A DNA stretch of 64,000 nt from Nemophila menziesii (GCA_029959085.1 JARWIR010000043.1:2418001-2482000), one strand, 5' to 3'. Numbered from the stretch's first letter, positions 10,800 through 21,465 are shown. Notes: generated from the sequence alone by a model not told the origin. Made by a program: numbers and translations.

Positions 10800-11035
10800 A
10801 GATTTCTCGGAGTATTTCGACCGTCGCTTCAAAACAGGAGAGAGAAATGGAGAGCGTTTTTTGGATAGAGAGAGAAAGTGAGAAAGAGCGTGTGACGTAA
10901 ATGGAAAGAGAAAGCTAATTCTAAGAGTATTTATACCATAAGGTAGTAAAGACAATTGTCAAAGTTGAGGTCCTTAAGAAGAACGAAAGTATAGAGTCTA
11001 CTCTATAGAGAAAAAATAGTGTGTCTAAGACCCTA
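10800..11035 (-). promoter_or_regulatory. Right terminal promoter of the MULE
   Basis: Reading the minus strand from the right terminal repeat, a TATA-like GGTATAAATACTC (about 10928-10940) is followed by a CT-rich leader and then the first exon ATG at 10791. The spacing of about 140 bp fits a plant core promoter for the Ulp1-type gene. Confidence 0.5.
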
Positions 11036-11407
11036 TATATAATTCATCCAAGAAAAAAAGATTGGAAAAAGAAATGATTTTGTAATTTTGTTTTAATCTT
11101 TTACTTATATACTATTGTCGGCTAGTTTACTTTTTAAAATAAACTGTTCAGCTCTTCTTCGTATCCTTTTTTCACGAATTACATGTTAAAAATAAGAGTG
11201 ATCATTTTTCTGAGAGCTATTAAAGCCCAAGCCCATGAATAGATTATTTTTGGTTCGAGACCAAGCCCATAAAGGATAACAAACTAATAACAGGCACGAA
11301 AGAAAATGGAAATCGGATTTGGGTAATGGTTCTGATTAAATTTCCATATAATCCTTTTAGCTCTTTTCTTTTTTTCTATTATTTTTCTTAAAAAAAGAGA
11401 TAAAAGA
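11036..11407 (+). promoter_or_regulatory. Upstream region of the FolD gene with three GCCCA (site II) motifs
   Basis: GCCCA occurs at 11225-11229, 11231-11235 and 11265-11269 (TGGGC on the other strand), 140-185 bp before the ATG. In plants, clustered TGGGCY site II elements are typical of housekeeping and proliferation genes and are bound by TCP factors. The 5' limit of the promoter is set by the MULE end at about 11035. Confidence 0.5.
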
Positions 11408-12877
11408 ATGGCGTCTCAGGTGCCGGTTCAGAAAGCAACCATTATCGACGGCAAAGCTATCGCCCAAACTATCCGATCAGAAATCGCGGATGAAATTCGC
11501 CTTCTCTCTATAAAATATGGAAAGGTCAGATCTCTCTGTAATATATAATTAAGGCGTTCATGACTCGTGTCGGTAAATATATAATTTATCAATGCCAGCT
11601 CCGTATTTTATCGAACACGTTTTAGTTCATTAAGGATCAAAGACAAAACATAAAAGAACTAATAGCTGATGAACAACTCGATCTCAACTCAAAATAAAGC
11701 TCATTCGAACTTGTATAAATGCGTGTAATCAAAATGAAGCTTATATAAGTGGAAAAAGTGCAGGTCCCAGGATTGGCAGTGGTGATTGTTGGGTGTAGAA
11801 AAGATTCTCAAAGCTATGTGAGTATGAAGAGGAAGGCTTGTGCTGAAGTTGGAATCAAGTCTTTTGATATTGACTTACCGGAACAAGTTTCTGAAACGGA
11901 ATTGCTTGCCAATGTTCATAAGTTGAATGCCGATCCTTTTGTACACGGTTCGTTACTTCTTCCTATCTACCTATACAACAATTTTTTATCCTCATAAATG
12001 TGTGTAAGTTATATGAATATAATGCCCCATTCTTGATTGGTCTTTGACTTTGTGCTTGAGGAATTATAGATAGCAAATAAATTTGTACATGATACTTCTC
12101 TTTATTTTTAAACTCTTGGTGCATAGGTATATTGGTACAACTTCCGCTACCAAAACATATAAATGAAGAAAAGGTGTTAAGTGAAATCAGCCTAGAAAAG
12201 GACGTGGATGGCTTTCACCCTCTAAACATTGGCAAGCTAGCAATGAAAGGCAGAGATCCTCTGTTTCTTCCTTGTACACCAAAGGCATTTTAATTCAAAT
12301 CTTGTTTACTAGTACATTACTTTCTCAAATTATAATTAAACTGTTTCTGATTTCGAAATCTATACTCAGGGTTGTATTGAGCTTCTTGTACGAAGCGGAA
12401 TTAGCATAAAGGGAAAAAAAGCAGTAGTAGTGGGACGAAGTAATATAGTTGGCCTCCCAGTATCACTTCTTCTTCTTAAGGAAGATGCAACTGTAACTAT
12501 AGTTCATTCACGTACTACTGAACCAGAGACTATAATCCGTGAAGCTGATATTATTATTGCTGCAGCAGGACAAGCCATGATGGTAAATTTATACATTTTA
12601 TAATGTTAATTCTTAGTTCTTATTTTGTTTTCTTGTTTTGATTCAGATCAAGGGGAGCTGGATTAAACCTGGAGCTGCAGTTATTGATGTGGGTACTAAT
12701 GCTGTTGATGATGCAAGCAAGAAATCAGGTTACAGACTTGTGGGAGATGTTGATTTTGATGAAGCGTGTAATGTAGCGGGATTTATAACACCTGTTCCTG
12801 GAGGTGTTGGACCAATGACTGTTGCAATGCTACTAAAAAATACTCTTGTTGGAGCTAAACGAGTTATTGAGCAATGA
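11408..12877 (+). CDS. FOLD: Methylenetetrahydrofolate dehydrogenase / methenyltetrahydrofolate cyclohydrolase (FolD type)
   Basis: This bifunctional enzyme of one-carbon metabolism interconverts 5,10-methylene-, 5,10-methenyl- and 10-formyl-THF using NADP. Exons are 11408-11524, 11764-11947, 12127-12284, 12370-12582 and 12647-12877, giving 300 aa, the normal length for the short cytosolic plant form. Visible motifs are the catalytic YVSMK (Y57, K61), [26 protein letters not shown], the Rossmann stretch [19 protein letters not shown] and the C-terminal [16 protein letters not shown]. There is no N-terminal transit peptide, so it is probably cytosolic. Intron 3 begins with GC (12285-12286) rather than GT; only that donor keeps PCTPKG in frame. 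The gene is convergent with GH3, with 377 bp between the stop codons. Confidence 0.94.
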
Positions 12878-13254
12878 ATTTTATGTAAGGTTTATCTTTG
12901 AAATAAGTTGTGTTATAGATTTTGCGTCTAAGAATATGTGAGTGAATGATTTCGTATGTTACGCAATTTAGCAAACCGGGTGTTTAATTTGGATTCATGA
13001 TGATGATGATTGTTTAAATAATGCAATCTTTATTCACTAATAAGGAACTTATTTGATCTTTTCCACTTGACTTAGGAAAAAACCTCTTACATAGTTTTAG
13101 ATTTCCAATAAGAAATCAGGCTAAGCTGCATTTCATGATCTTAGTGAACGAGGAAAGCTAAACTAGTACATACTAAACAGGTGTGAAACCACCTTAAACC
13201 ATGCTCAGGAGAGTAGACTAGATTATTGTTTATTATTATTTCATGTTGCCATTT

Positions 13255-16180
13255 TCAAGCTTTCCAAATAGGGTCTCTTGCACTAAAATATGAAGCCCTA
13301 ACGTTAGCGTTAAGGAGCTTAAGTCCAGCTTTGGATTTGATGCAACGTGGAGTCTTATACTGATTAATAGACCCTCCTTGGTTAATGAACAAGTCCATTA
13401 ATGACTCAAAAGTACCAGGCTTGACCACACGTATCTCAAGTGGTCCAATTGACTGGTCATTAGTACGGCATCGCCTGTACGTGTAATCAAGTTCTTCTTC
13501 AATGGCAATGCAACATTCTTGAAGAACCTCTTCATCAATGGCTATGACTTTATCTATCACGGATGTGCGATGTACGATCTCCCAGAAAATCACGTAATGC
13601 CCAGGTACAGATGAAGTTTCAGCATAACTAGTATATTCCACAAGTAAAGCATTGTAAGGTTCCAAGAGTTTCTTTGCCATTGTAATGCTCCTGTGTAGAT
13701 CTTCTTCATTTGTTTTGTCATTGTCGATGCTTAGAACAACATTTCTTCTGCAGATGAATCGGAATTGTGGAGCTTGATTGTAAAATCCCGTCACTTGAAG
13801 CACATCACCTATACGAAACCTATACAACCCTGTTTTAAACCAATATATTGATCAACTACATATTTTTGTTTGTATAAAAAGTATATTGATCCGCCCCTAA
13901 TGAGAAAGACTTACCAGAAAATGTAGTTACCACCAATTCATAGTAACAACCTAGTTTAACATGTACCAGGTCGACTAATCGACTCTGTGGGACCTCGTCT
14001 TCCTCATTCAAGTCGATGGACATAGTCCCATTTTCTCCAAGGGGAATAAATTCAAAGTAACACATATTAGGCAAAAGGGTAAATCTAACATCAGCTGGAT
14101 TGGACAAAGGATTGAGATTTACACCGAAATAACATTCGGACGAGGCATACATAGTACACACCAAGGGTAACTTCCCATCACTATAGTACTCCAGAGACGT
14201 AATATATTGTGACATAGACCCTGTAACCACAGCTTCTATGTACTTAGCCTTAGGCCAGAGATGACATATTATTCCCTTCCATGATGTTTGGCTGCAAATT
14301 TCTTCAATCTCATCGGCTAAACCAGGATTTGGAGACGAGAGTAACGTCATAGTTGCTGATCGACACTCTGGGTCGGTTATCATAGGGTTAAGTTCACCAT
14401 TTCGAATATCGTGGCATAGATTAAGCCAGTTCCGTTCGAGAAAAGAGATGGCTCGTAAAAAAGCTGATGCAAAGACAGCTCCAAGGCGTAGGACTTGGTG
14501 GCGATAGATGAGACCAGCTAGTAATTGGCAATACATGCTTTGGTTACTGTCATAGCATAGGATTGCTTGATCAGGGCTTGTGAAATCGTTATAAGGATCT
14601 CGTGGTCTGCACTTGAAATGCTTGCTTTTATAGTAACTAGTTAACACTGTTCGAGCGGGTAAACCACAAGGAGTTGACATCTCTGCCTTGACAAAGTACA
14701 AAAACATGGCTTTACCTTCGTCTAGGCCTGGGACATACCTAGTACGCAAACAAGTGTGATTCAGTTCAGGTGCATATATACTATAAATGTTTCGAAGTAA
14801 TTAAACATGAAATATATTGTGAAAAATCGGAAAAAAAAAAGTGAGAAATAAGATGCATACTGGTTGATTATCGGCATAATGAGGTTGTAAAGAAAAGTTC
14901 TCCGATCAAGATCCTCAGCAATTGATGGCATTAGCTTGGGGTCACCAGCAGATGTACCAGAGCTGCAGGAGTTACATCAAATGTTATTAAGATCTTAAAC
15001 TACTAAGATGTTAGTTTGTTTTTTTTAATTAATAAATACTTAATGTTAAATAAACAGCTTAATATAACTTATTCTATAAAGAAATAGTGTCTGAATCAAT
15101 CAGACTTGGTTTAAAATCTTATTTAAAACGTTAGAATCAGACTTGGTTTAAAATCTTTTTACTTTTTAACAGTTTTTTTTTTTTTTGGACAAGTACCTTT
15201 TAATAGATTCAGGGATCAGTTAGGTTTTTTACTTTAAATTTTTTCGTCTCAGTTTGTTTCTCTTGCGGTTGTAATTTTTCTTTGTTTGGTGTCTTAGGCA
15301 CCTTTTCAAGTCCAAAAAAAAAAGTTCATCCATTACAGAAAAACAAATGAGAAAATAAAGATGAGCGTGTAAAGAAACAAAGAAAACCAAAAAAAAGAAA
15401 AAAACTTTGAAAAATTATCCAATTTCCTTTGCTGAGGTATCACAAACTGCGACCGTGCATTGACTAACACCTTTATTAATATAATATCATAAAAAGGTAA
15501 ATGGGGTTCATTTTGATACATCGAAGGTGTCAGCAACCACGTATATAAATATAAAGGATTGTTGGAGATGATCCTCCAATTATATACGAAGCTACTTGTT
15601 CAGATTGTTTGTTCCATATATGTGAGGTTGAGATTGGTAAGAGAGAAAACTTCTACACTATTCTATGAAAAGGAGGAGTAACAACATCCATCGCTATTAT
15701 CTCTGTTAATATGCCCTGTTATATTTGGTGGGTCCTGTGATGTTCATGAACTGTTTATCACTATATGGGACTATAATTGAGTCAAATGGTTGATTTATCG
15801 AGTTAGTTATGGCAAATTATATGTCTATCTAAATTAGAATCTGGAAAGATAAGGGTAAGAAATGATTAGCTAACTACTAACCTGCATAGCATCTCAGTTA
15901 TAGGGTGGCCAGTAATAAGAGTGGAGGCTTCACCATTAGCGATCCTTAGAATATAAGGACGAATTTCCTTATACGTAATCACAGGTACACAACGTTTAAA
16001 TTGTGTAACATCATCCTTAACTCCTGTTACGACCATGAATTTATTTAAATATTCAGTCTCACTATTTCGTATTAATATCTGTTTCAATATCTTTTCTTGA
16101 ACTTTCTCAACATTTGAAGTTAATTTGTCAAGTTCCTTCAATGCTTCTTCACCTTTGTACTCCAATTTCTTCCCATCCAT
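13255..16180 (-). CDS. GH3: GH3 acyl-acid amido synthetase, probably auxin-conjugating (group II)
   Basis: GH3 enzymes adenylate a hormone acid such as indole-3-acetate and conjugate it to an amino acid in the cytosol, lowering free auxin. Exons are 16180-15882, 14962-14861, 14738-13915 and 13829-13255. All introns are GT-AG and phases close exactly, giving 599 aa, standard for the family. The three ATP/AMP motifs are present: [10 protein letters not shown] (about 100-109), YASSECYFG (331-339) and [11 protein letters not shown] (about 409-419). [13 protein letters not shown] and [17 protein letters not shown] are typical of the IAA-conjugating clade. Assignment to that clade rather than the jasmonate clade is by resemblance only. 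No lesion is seen. Intron 1 is long (919 bp) and T-rich. Confidence 0.93.
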
Positions 16181-16329
16181 ATCGTTAAAGAGAAATTTTC
16201 AAAAGCTAAGAGAAAAAAGGCAGTTTGAGAGATACTCAATATACTTGCTTGTGTTTGTTGTGCGCGTTTTTAAAATACTCCACCACGTACACTATATATA
16301 AAGAATGTTGGCTATTTTTTAATGTATCT
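16181..16329 (-). promoter_or_regulatory. Residual core promoter and 5' UTR of GH3
   Basis: On the minus strand a TATA box (TTTATATATAGTG, about 16290-16302) lies about 110-120 bp before the ATG. An ACGTGG core sits just downstream of it (near 16283). Only about 30 bp separate the TATA box from the target duplication of the Pack-MULE, so all more distal promoter sequence is separated from the gene by 1.7 kb of transposon. Confidence 0.6.
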
Positions 16330-16338
16330 TTTAAAATA

Positions 16339-16793
16339 GAGTAAATAACACTTTTGCCCCCTGGGTTTATACGCGATTGACAGGTTGCCCCCTAACTCTT
16401 AAAATGCGCCTCGTTGCCCCCTAAGATTTGTTTTTGTGACCCGTTACCCCCTACTGCGTGTTCCGTCCATTTTTTCCGTTAAAAGTGACGTGGCATTTCC
16501 ATGTCACAATTTTTTTTTTTTTTTTTAATCCAGATGTCAAAACAAAGGGCAAAAAAGAAATTTCATTATTAAGTTTTATAATATTAAATATAATTAATAT
16601 AATAACCACCCCCCCCACCCCACCCACCGCCCCCCTACCCCCCCCCCCCCTCTTCCCCTTCTTCTTCCCCATTCTTCTTCTTCTTCCCGACACCACCTGC
16701 AACTTTTCTTAAAAAAAAAAAAAAAAAAAATCGGATATGAAATCCCGAAATCTTTTTGAGTAGAGCTTTGGATCAACAGCAGATATTGATGCA
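16339..16793 (+). repeat. Left TIR arm of the Pack-MULE
   Basis: A 455-bp arm with characteristic GCCCCCT words every 25-30 bp, a T17-18 tract, a C-rich tract (16610-16650), a CTTCTTC stretch and an A-tract. It contains CCGACA at 16687-16692. Confidence 0.92.
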
Positions 16794-17193
16794 ATGTATT
16801 CCACAGTGTTTGAAATCTTTCGAGCTTCCATGGTAGATATGTGGTGTTAATGGTGGATATGGTTTGAAGGTTGCATACTTTAGAATTATGGACCAAATTA
16901 GATACAAATGTAAGATGTGGTTCCGTTTTAAACCAAGATGTAAAGATAATTAAGAGACTCCTTTGTCCTTATTTTTGGGTATTTTTTGGTTCATGTGGTC
17001 TTGCTGTCTAAGTATGGACAGATGTACGGACAGATTGGATTAAGAACAATTTTTTTGAAACATATGGAATATTTGGGATACATTTGAAATATGTGGTTCC
17101 GATTAGACCAAGTAGCAAAGGTAAGGGTCCACCGGACGAATTTACTTATATCCTACACAATTCACGATCCTTTACTTGCTTTCAACTGTGTAG

Positions 17194-17438
17194 ATCAAAT
17201 GTTATATGCACCAGCTTCTATCTGGTCTAGAGTATTGCCATAAAAAAGGTGTTCTACATCGTGACATTAAGAGTTCAAATCTTCTGATAAACAATGAGGG
17301 TGTATTGAAGATTGCAGATTTTGGCATGTCGAGTTTCTGTAATATAACTTCAAAATATGAATTTCTATTAACTACGGGTGTTGCTACATTATGGTACCGA
17401 CCACCTGAATTACTTCTTGGATCAGCTAATTATTACTA
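17194..17438 (+). pseudogene. Captured exon of a CDK-related protein kinase
   Basis: The fragment starts right after a retained splice acceptor (GTGTAG at 17188-17193). It encodes about 81 codons, [16 protein letters not shown].. to ..[12 protein letters not shown], then a stop. It includes catalytic-loop [11 protein letters not shown] (as IADFGMSSF) and the CDK-type activation segment end [13 protein letters not shown]. This matches plant CRK/CDKC-like kinases, whose exon usually starts at VKCYM. It is a piece of one kinase domain without the N-lobe or C-terminus, so not a functional kinase. It can be transcribed only if driven from the element or flanking DNA. Confidence 0.8.
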
Positions 17439-17565
17439 AGATTTTTAAAAAAAAGTTATGTGATATCTCCCTTAAAAAAATCAATAACAAATAAAAAGGA
17501 CAGTTAATAATCTTAGTTGACAGACACGAGAAGAAGAAACCTTGACGCACAACCATACATATATC

Positions 17566-18017
17566 TGCATCAATATCTGCTGTTGATCCAAAGCTCTACT
17601 CAAAAAGATTTCGGGATTTCATATCCGATTTTTTTTTTTTTTTTTTTTTTAAGAAAAGTTGCAGGTGGTGTCGGGAAGAAGAAGAAGAATGGGGAAGAAG
17701 AAGGGGAAGAGGGGGGGGGTAGGGGGGCGGTGGGTGGGGTGGGGGGGTGGTTATTATATTAATTATATTTAATATTATAAAACTTAATAATGAAATTTCT
17801 TTTTTGCCCTTTGTTTTGACATCTGGATTAAAAAAAAAAAAAAAAATTGTGACATGGAAATGCCACGTCACTTTTAACGGAAAAAATGGACGGAACACGC
17901 AGTAGGGGGTAACGGGTCACAAAAACAAATCTTAGGGGGCAACGAGGCGCATTTTAAGAGTTAGGGGGCAACCTGTCAATCGCGTATAAACCCAGGGGGC
18001 AAAAGTGTCATTTACTC
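17566..18017 (-). repeat. Right TIR arm of the Pack-MULE
   Basis: Inverted copy of the left arm, 452 bp, differing mainly in homopolymer lengths. It carries TGTCGG at 17669-17674, the mirror of the left-arm CCGACA. Confidence 0.92.
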
Positions 18018-18114
18018 TTTAAAATATTCTTTAAGTTGCATATGTAATCGTGTTTCAATGGAGATTCTTGTTTGCTTACTATGCATTTCAACTTTCACTA
18101 GTCTATCTTCAGCC

Positions 18115-18870
18115 ATAGGCTGTAAATGAACCAAGCCGCTCGCGAGCAGCTCGAGCTCGACTCGAAAAAAGCTTGACTCGAGATTGTTCGTTAAACTAAA
18201 CGAGCCGAGCTCGAGCCTAAATCCGAGCTCCTTTATTAAACGAGCCGAGCCGAGCTTGTTCGCGAGCTTTTCTGAAAAGCTCGTGAAAAATATAAATAAA
18301 TTATAAATATCTATTACATATTGATATTTGACAATTCAAAAATTTAAAACCAATTACTATATTAAAAAAACGTATCTTATCCCAACACTTACATGTCACT
18401 CTCCCCCTCTACCTACTTAATTATAAAAAATCATTCAAAATTTAACAATCCAAAGAAAGAATACGTGATTGTATTTAGTGATAGTTTACAATAGTCAATT
18501 ACGTTCTAATTAAAAATTTATATACTTAAAAGATTTGCAAAAATCTATCTTATAATTAATCCATAAAAGCCTGAGATAAAAGAAGGGATTTCTAACTCGA
18601 AATAGATTTAAACAAGCTTTTAAGCTCGAGATCGAGCTCGAAATAGATTTAAACAAGCTTTTGAGCTTGAGCTCGAGCTCGAAACATTTTTAAACGAGCT
18701 TTCGAGCTCGAGCTCGAGCTCTGTTATATTTTCACGAGCCGAGCTCGAACACTAACTTCAAAGCTCGGCTCGAGCTCGAGCTCGGCTCGTTTAAATTTAT
18801 AAATAAATAAACAAGCATGTACATCTACTATTCGACTCGGCTCGACTCGTTTACAATCACCCATTTACAC
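18115..18870. mobile_element. Non-autonomous element with GAGCTCGAGC subterminal repeats
   Basis: Both ends are crowded with GAGCTCGAGC/GAGCCGAGC words (18135-18285 and 18590-18860) in opposite orientation, around an AT-rich centre. Near the outer edges TGTAAATGAACC (18121-18132) mirrors the complement GTAAACGAGTCG (about 18840-18855). TG/CTGTAAACGAGC ends are common in plant non-autonomous hAT-like elements. I found no clean target duplication, so the borders and superfamily remain open. Confidence 0.55.
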
Positions 18871-18889
18871 CGCTACAGTATCAAGATCT

Positions 18890-18990
18890 AGCGACGATGT
18901 GAGTCGTTATTAAAGAAAGGCAAATTTGTCGCTAAATATATGATCTCACTATCAAAGACGACTATTCGTCGCTATTACGTGCAAGGGTGG
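18890..18990. repeat. TAGCGACGA/TCGTCGCTA remnant, CACTA-like
   Basis: Short repeated TAGCGACGA, TTCGTCGCTA and GTCGCTAAATAT words are typical of subterminal repeats of CACTA-type and related plant elements. A similar stretch at 20760-20930 may be the other side of the same old element, now split by the insertion at 19094-20395. Confidence 0.4.
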
Positions 18991-19093
18991 AGGCACGAAT
19001 TTTTAGTATGGGGGAGGGGGTTCGGGTTCGCGGGCAACGTCCTCGGTTTTTTTTTAGACTTATTTTTTTTATTAAATTCTTATATTATATATA

Positions 19094-20395
19094 GGGTGAT
19101 TTACTCATGAAGTCCACAGACTATTGTCAGTTGCCGATCAGGTCCAACCCACCCCAAAAGTCGAAATTGCCCTTCTGCTCCATTAATATCTTTTGACTTA
19201 CCAAAACTAATTTCCTAATTATATGCAATCAATCAATTAATATAAAAAAAGGAAATAATTGCCAAATATATTAAATTAAAGCACAAAATAAAACAATAAA
19301 CTAATAGAAAATCACTTATATATATATCTTTAATAAATTAAAGCCAAATACATTAAATCAAAGCACAAAATAACACCAATATTTACAACCCATCGATATT
19401 ACCTAGCACACCATCGATATTACACACATAACCCGTCTGTTTTTTATACAGTCCAAAACAACAGTATTTACAACCCATCGATATTAACTAGCACACCGAT
19501 GGTATGACAGTTAAAAGTCGATGGTTTGACAGTTAAACTGGATGGTGTACAATGTAAAACAGTGATGTGCATAACACAACGATGGTATGACAGTTAAAAG
19601 TCGATGGTTTAACAGTTAACCTTGATGGTGTACAAATGTAAAACAGTGATGTGCACCACCACCTTGCACAATAACCTAGAACCACCACTTTGCAACACCA
19701 AGTCGAACCACCACCACGCAGCTAGGTTCGTTGAGAAGCTTGTTCGCTGCTGGATCTTCGCCGCCGTACGCCACCATGCCATGGACGCTCTTCGGCGGAT
19801 ATTCGACGGGATCTTCAACACAGATCATCATAACAGTGATGTGATTGATGTGGCCGGATTTGGGTGTGTTGATCGGGGTCACGGACTAGTGGAGGGGGCG
19901 CTGAGCGCGGCATCGGGATGGTGGCCTTCGTTGCTGTTCGTGGTTCGAAGAGGAGGAGTGCGATGAGTGGGGTCTGCTGCTCGGAGGTCGCTGGAGATGG
20001 CCGGAAATGGCGGTAGTGGATCGGAGTTTCGATCGGAAGAAGACTGTGGGGGTGCTGTGATGGTCGCTGCTGTTATGGAGAAGAACGGCGATGGCTGGCT
20101 TGGGTTCCTTCGTTTATTGTGGTCGAGCATTGAGCAATACAGGATTTGTGGAAGAGGAGGATGATTTTCATTTGGATGGATATTAAAAAGCTAAAAATAA
20201 GGGATTTATTAGATATGCTAAAAATAGGGAATTGGTTATAAACTAAAAATAAGGAAAGTCAATATCTGATTTGATCCTGTGTAGGGGTATTGAGGGGATA
20301 GTAAAATGGAAGGTGGACCTGATGGAGGAAAAAAATGGGGTTGGACCTAATGGGGGTGGGAAGTTGGGTTCTAGGACTATATAAGTTAATATCTC
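19094..20395. mobile_element. MULE-like non-autonomous element with GC-rich interior
   Basis: The inverted ends share TTTACTCATGAAGTCC (left) and TTAACTTATATAGTCC (complement of right), followed on both sides by AGGTCCAACCC. The flanks are TTATATATA (19085-19093) and TTATATAAA (20396-20404), 8 of 9 matching, consistent with an aged Mutator-type duplication. Inside, 19500-19640 has a direct repeat (GATGGTATGACAGTTAAAAG), and 19700-20165 is GC-rich with open frames on both strands but no domain I recognise. Captured host sequence is possible but not shown. Confidence 0.55.
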
Positions 20396-20404
20396 TTATA
20401 TAAA

Positions 20405-21254
20405 ACTGCATTATAAGTTCAATTTTTTAAATTAATCATTCTTTATTTAATACAAAATAACATATAATTTATTATAAGAAAAAAAATGATTATAAGTCTT
20501 ATAAAATAAATTTTAAAAATTAAAGGACAAAATGAAGGTTCTAAAAATTTGGGGGGGAGGGAGTAAATGAAGATTTTCTAAAACTTTAGGGAAAAAATAG
20601 CTTATAATTAATTGTTTTTTCATAAGGAAAGCCTTTTTTTTAAAAAAAAAACCAAGGGGGCCATGGAACCCTTGCGCTTTATGTGGCTCCGCGTCTGATT
20701 ACCTGGTCGGTAATTACAACCATTAGAGGGAAAAGAAAAGGTTATAGTTGAAGATTTTTCTTTAGCGAGTACATACGTGTATCTTTAGCGAGTAGATTGT
20801 CCGCTAATGAGTATATCATTAGCGTTAGGTTTACTCAACAATTAGGCACTAGAAAATGGTTTTTATTGTAATGTGATTAGCGACGCCTTTAAATGATTAT
20901 AACAATGACTTATTTGTCGATAATATTCATTTAATTTTTTTTCTAGAATTATAATAAAATCCCGATTCGATCTTTAACCTATTTCAGAACCATTCATAGT
21001 TGTTGAACCTATAAGATAATACAATATTCGCAAAAGTATCAAAAGAAAATAAAATATTGCATTTTTTCAATTTCAAACTCATCCAAATGTTTACAATCAA
21101 AATCTAATACAAATGTAAACATGTTTTGAGCGATGTGTACTTCATGTGTGCTTGAGTTCATGCCTCATATGAACCTGTTTTAGCAAATGAATAACTTTTA
21201 AAAAATCAAGTCTTATTAATAAAAATTTAACAATTTTTAACTTAAAAACTTACA
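20405..21254. other. AT-rich intergenic DNA with CACTA-like words
   Basis: No gene is visible. 20760-20930 contains TTAGCGAGTA/TTAGCGACG words related to 18890-18990. The rest is low-complexity AT-rich sequence. Confidence 0.35.
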
Positions 21255-21465
21255 TTATAGCGATTGGTCTGTTTTGTAACCATTCACATCAAGGTCTACG
21301 GTGTCACCATCACTATCGGTGTATATTGAATGCTCCGTTGTGTCTACATAGTCATATCCATACTTATCCCATGTATCATCAGGTATCTCATCATCATTTT
21401 TTATGATCAAATCATGGTTTAATGTGTCTCGATCAGCCTCAATGCCTTCTCCAAAGGGAAAAGTA
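21255..21465 (-). pseudogene. Acidic open-frame fragment, possibly from a transposon
   Basis: The minus strand encodes about 69 residues ending in a natural-looking stop (TAA 21257-21255). The acidic sequence includes DEIPDDTWDKYGYDYVDTTEH and ends VDLDVNGYKTDQSL. Composition and third-position behaviour look coding. The frame breaks on the upstream side, where another frame continues. I do not recognise the family; a CACTA-type accessory ORF is one guess because similar terminal words lie nearby. Confidence 0.3.

Larger units (their letters stand above)
1923..11035. mobile_element. Kaonashi-type Mutator-like element (MULE), about 9.1 kb
   Basis: The element carries a MuDR-type transposase gene (+) and a convergent Ulp1-type peptidase gene (-), the combination that defines Kaonashi MULEs. 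The ends are imperfect inverted repeats. The left end reads AGGGTCTTGAAGACACAC and the complement of the right end reads AGGGTCTTAGACACAC. About 60 bp further in, both ends share TTCTT..CCTCA..AACTTT. I could not find a 9-bp target duplication outside these ends, so the exact borders are uncertain. Non-coding parts are filled with GAGTACTC-based arrays. The transposase is open throughout and the peptidase gene is broken. The element ends about 370 bp upstream of the FolD start codon. Confidence 0.8.
16339..18017. mobile_element. Pack-MULE with long TIRs, carrying a CDK exon
   Basis: It has two near-identical inverted arms of about 450 bp. The ends are GAGTAAATAACACTTTTGCC (left) and the complement of GGCAAAAGTGTCATTTACTC (right). 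Exact 9-bp target duplications TTTAAAATA flank it at 16330-16338 and 18018-18026, the hallmark of Mutator-type insertion. The 772-bp interior holds a gene fragment of a CDK-like kinase and no transposase, so it is non-autonomous. The strong arm identity suggests a recent insertion. Confidence 0.92.

Noticed and set aside
11408..12877. Bacterial folD or horizontal transfer
   Set aside because: Five exons with plant-type introns and site II promoter motifs show an ordinary plant nuclear gene.
17194..17438. Functional CDK gene
   Set aside because: Only one exon of the kinase domain is present, inside a Pack-MULE, with a stop soon after PPELLLG.
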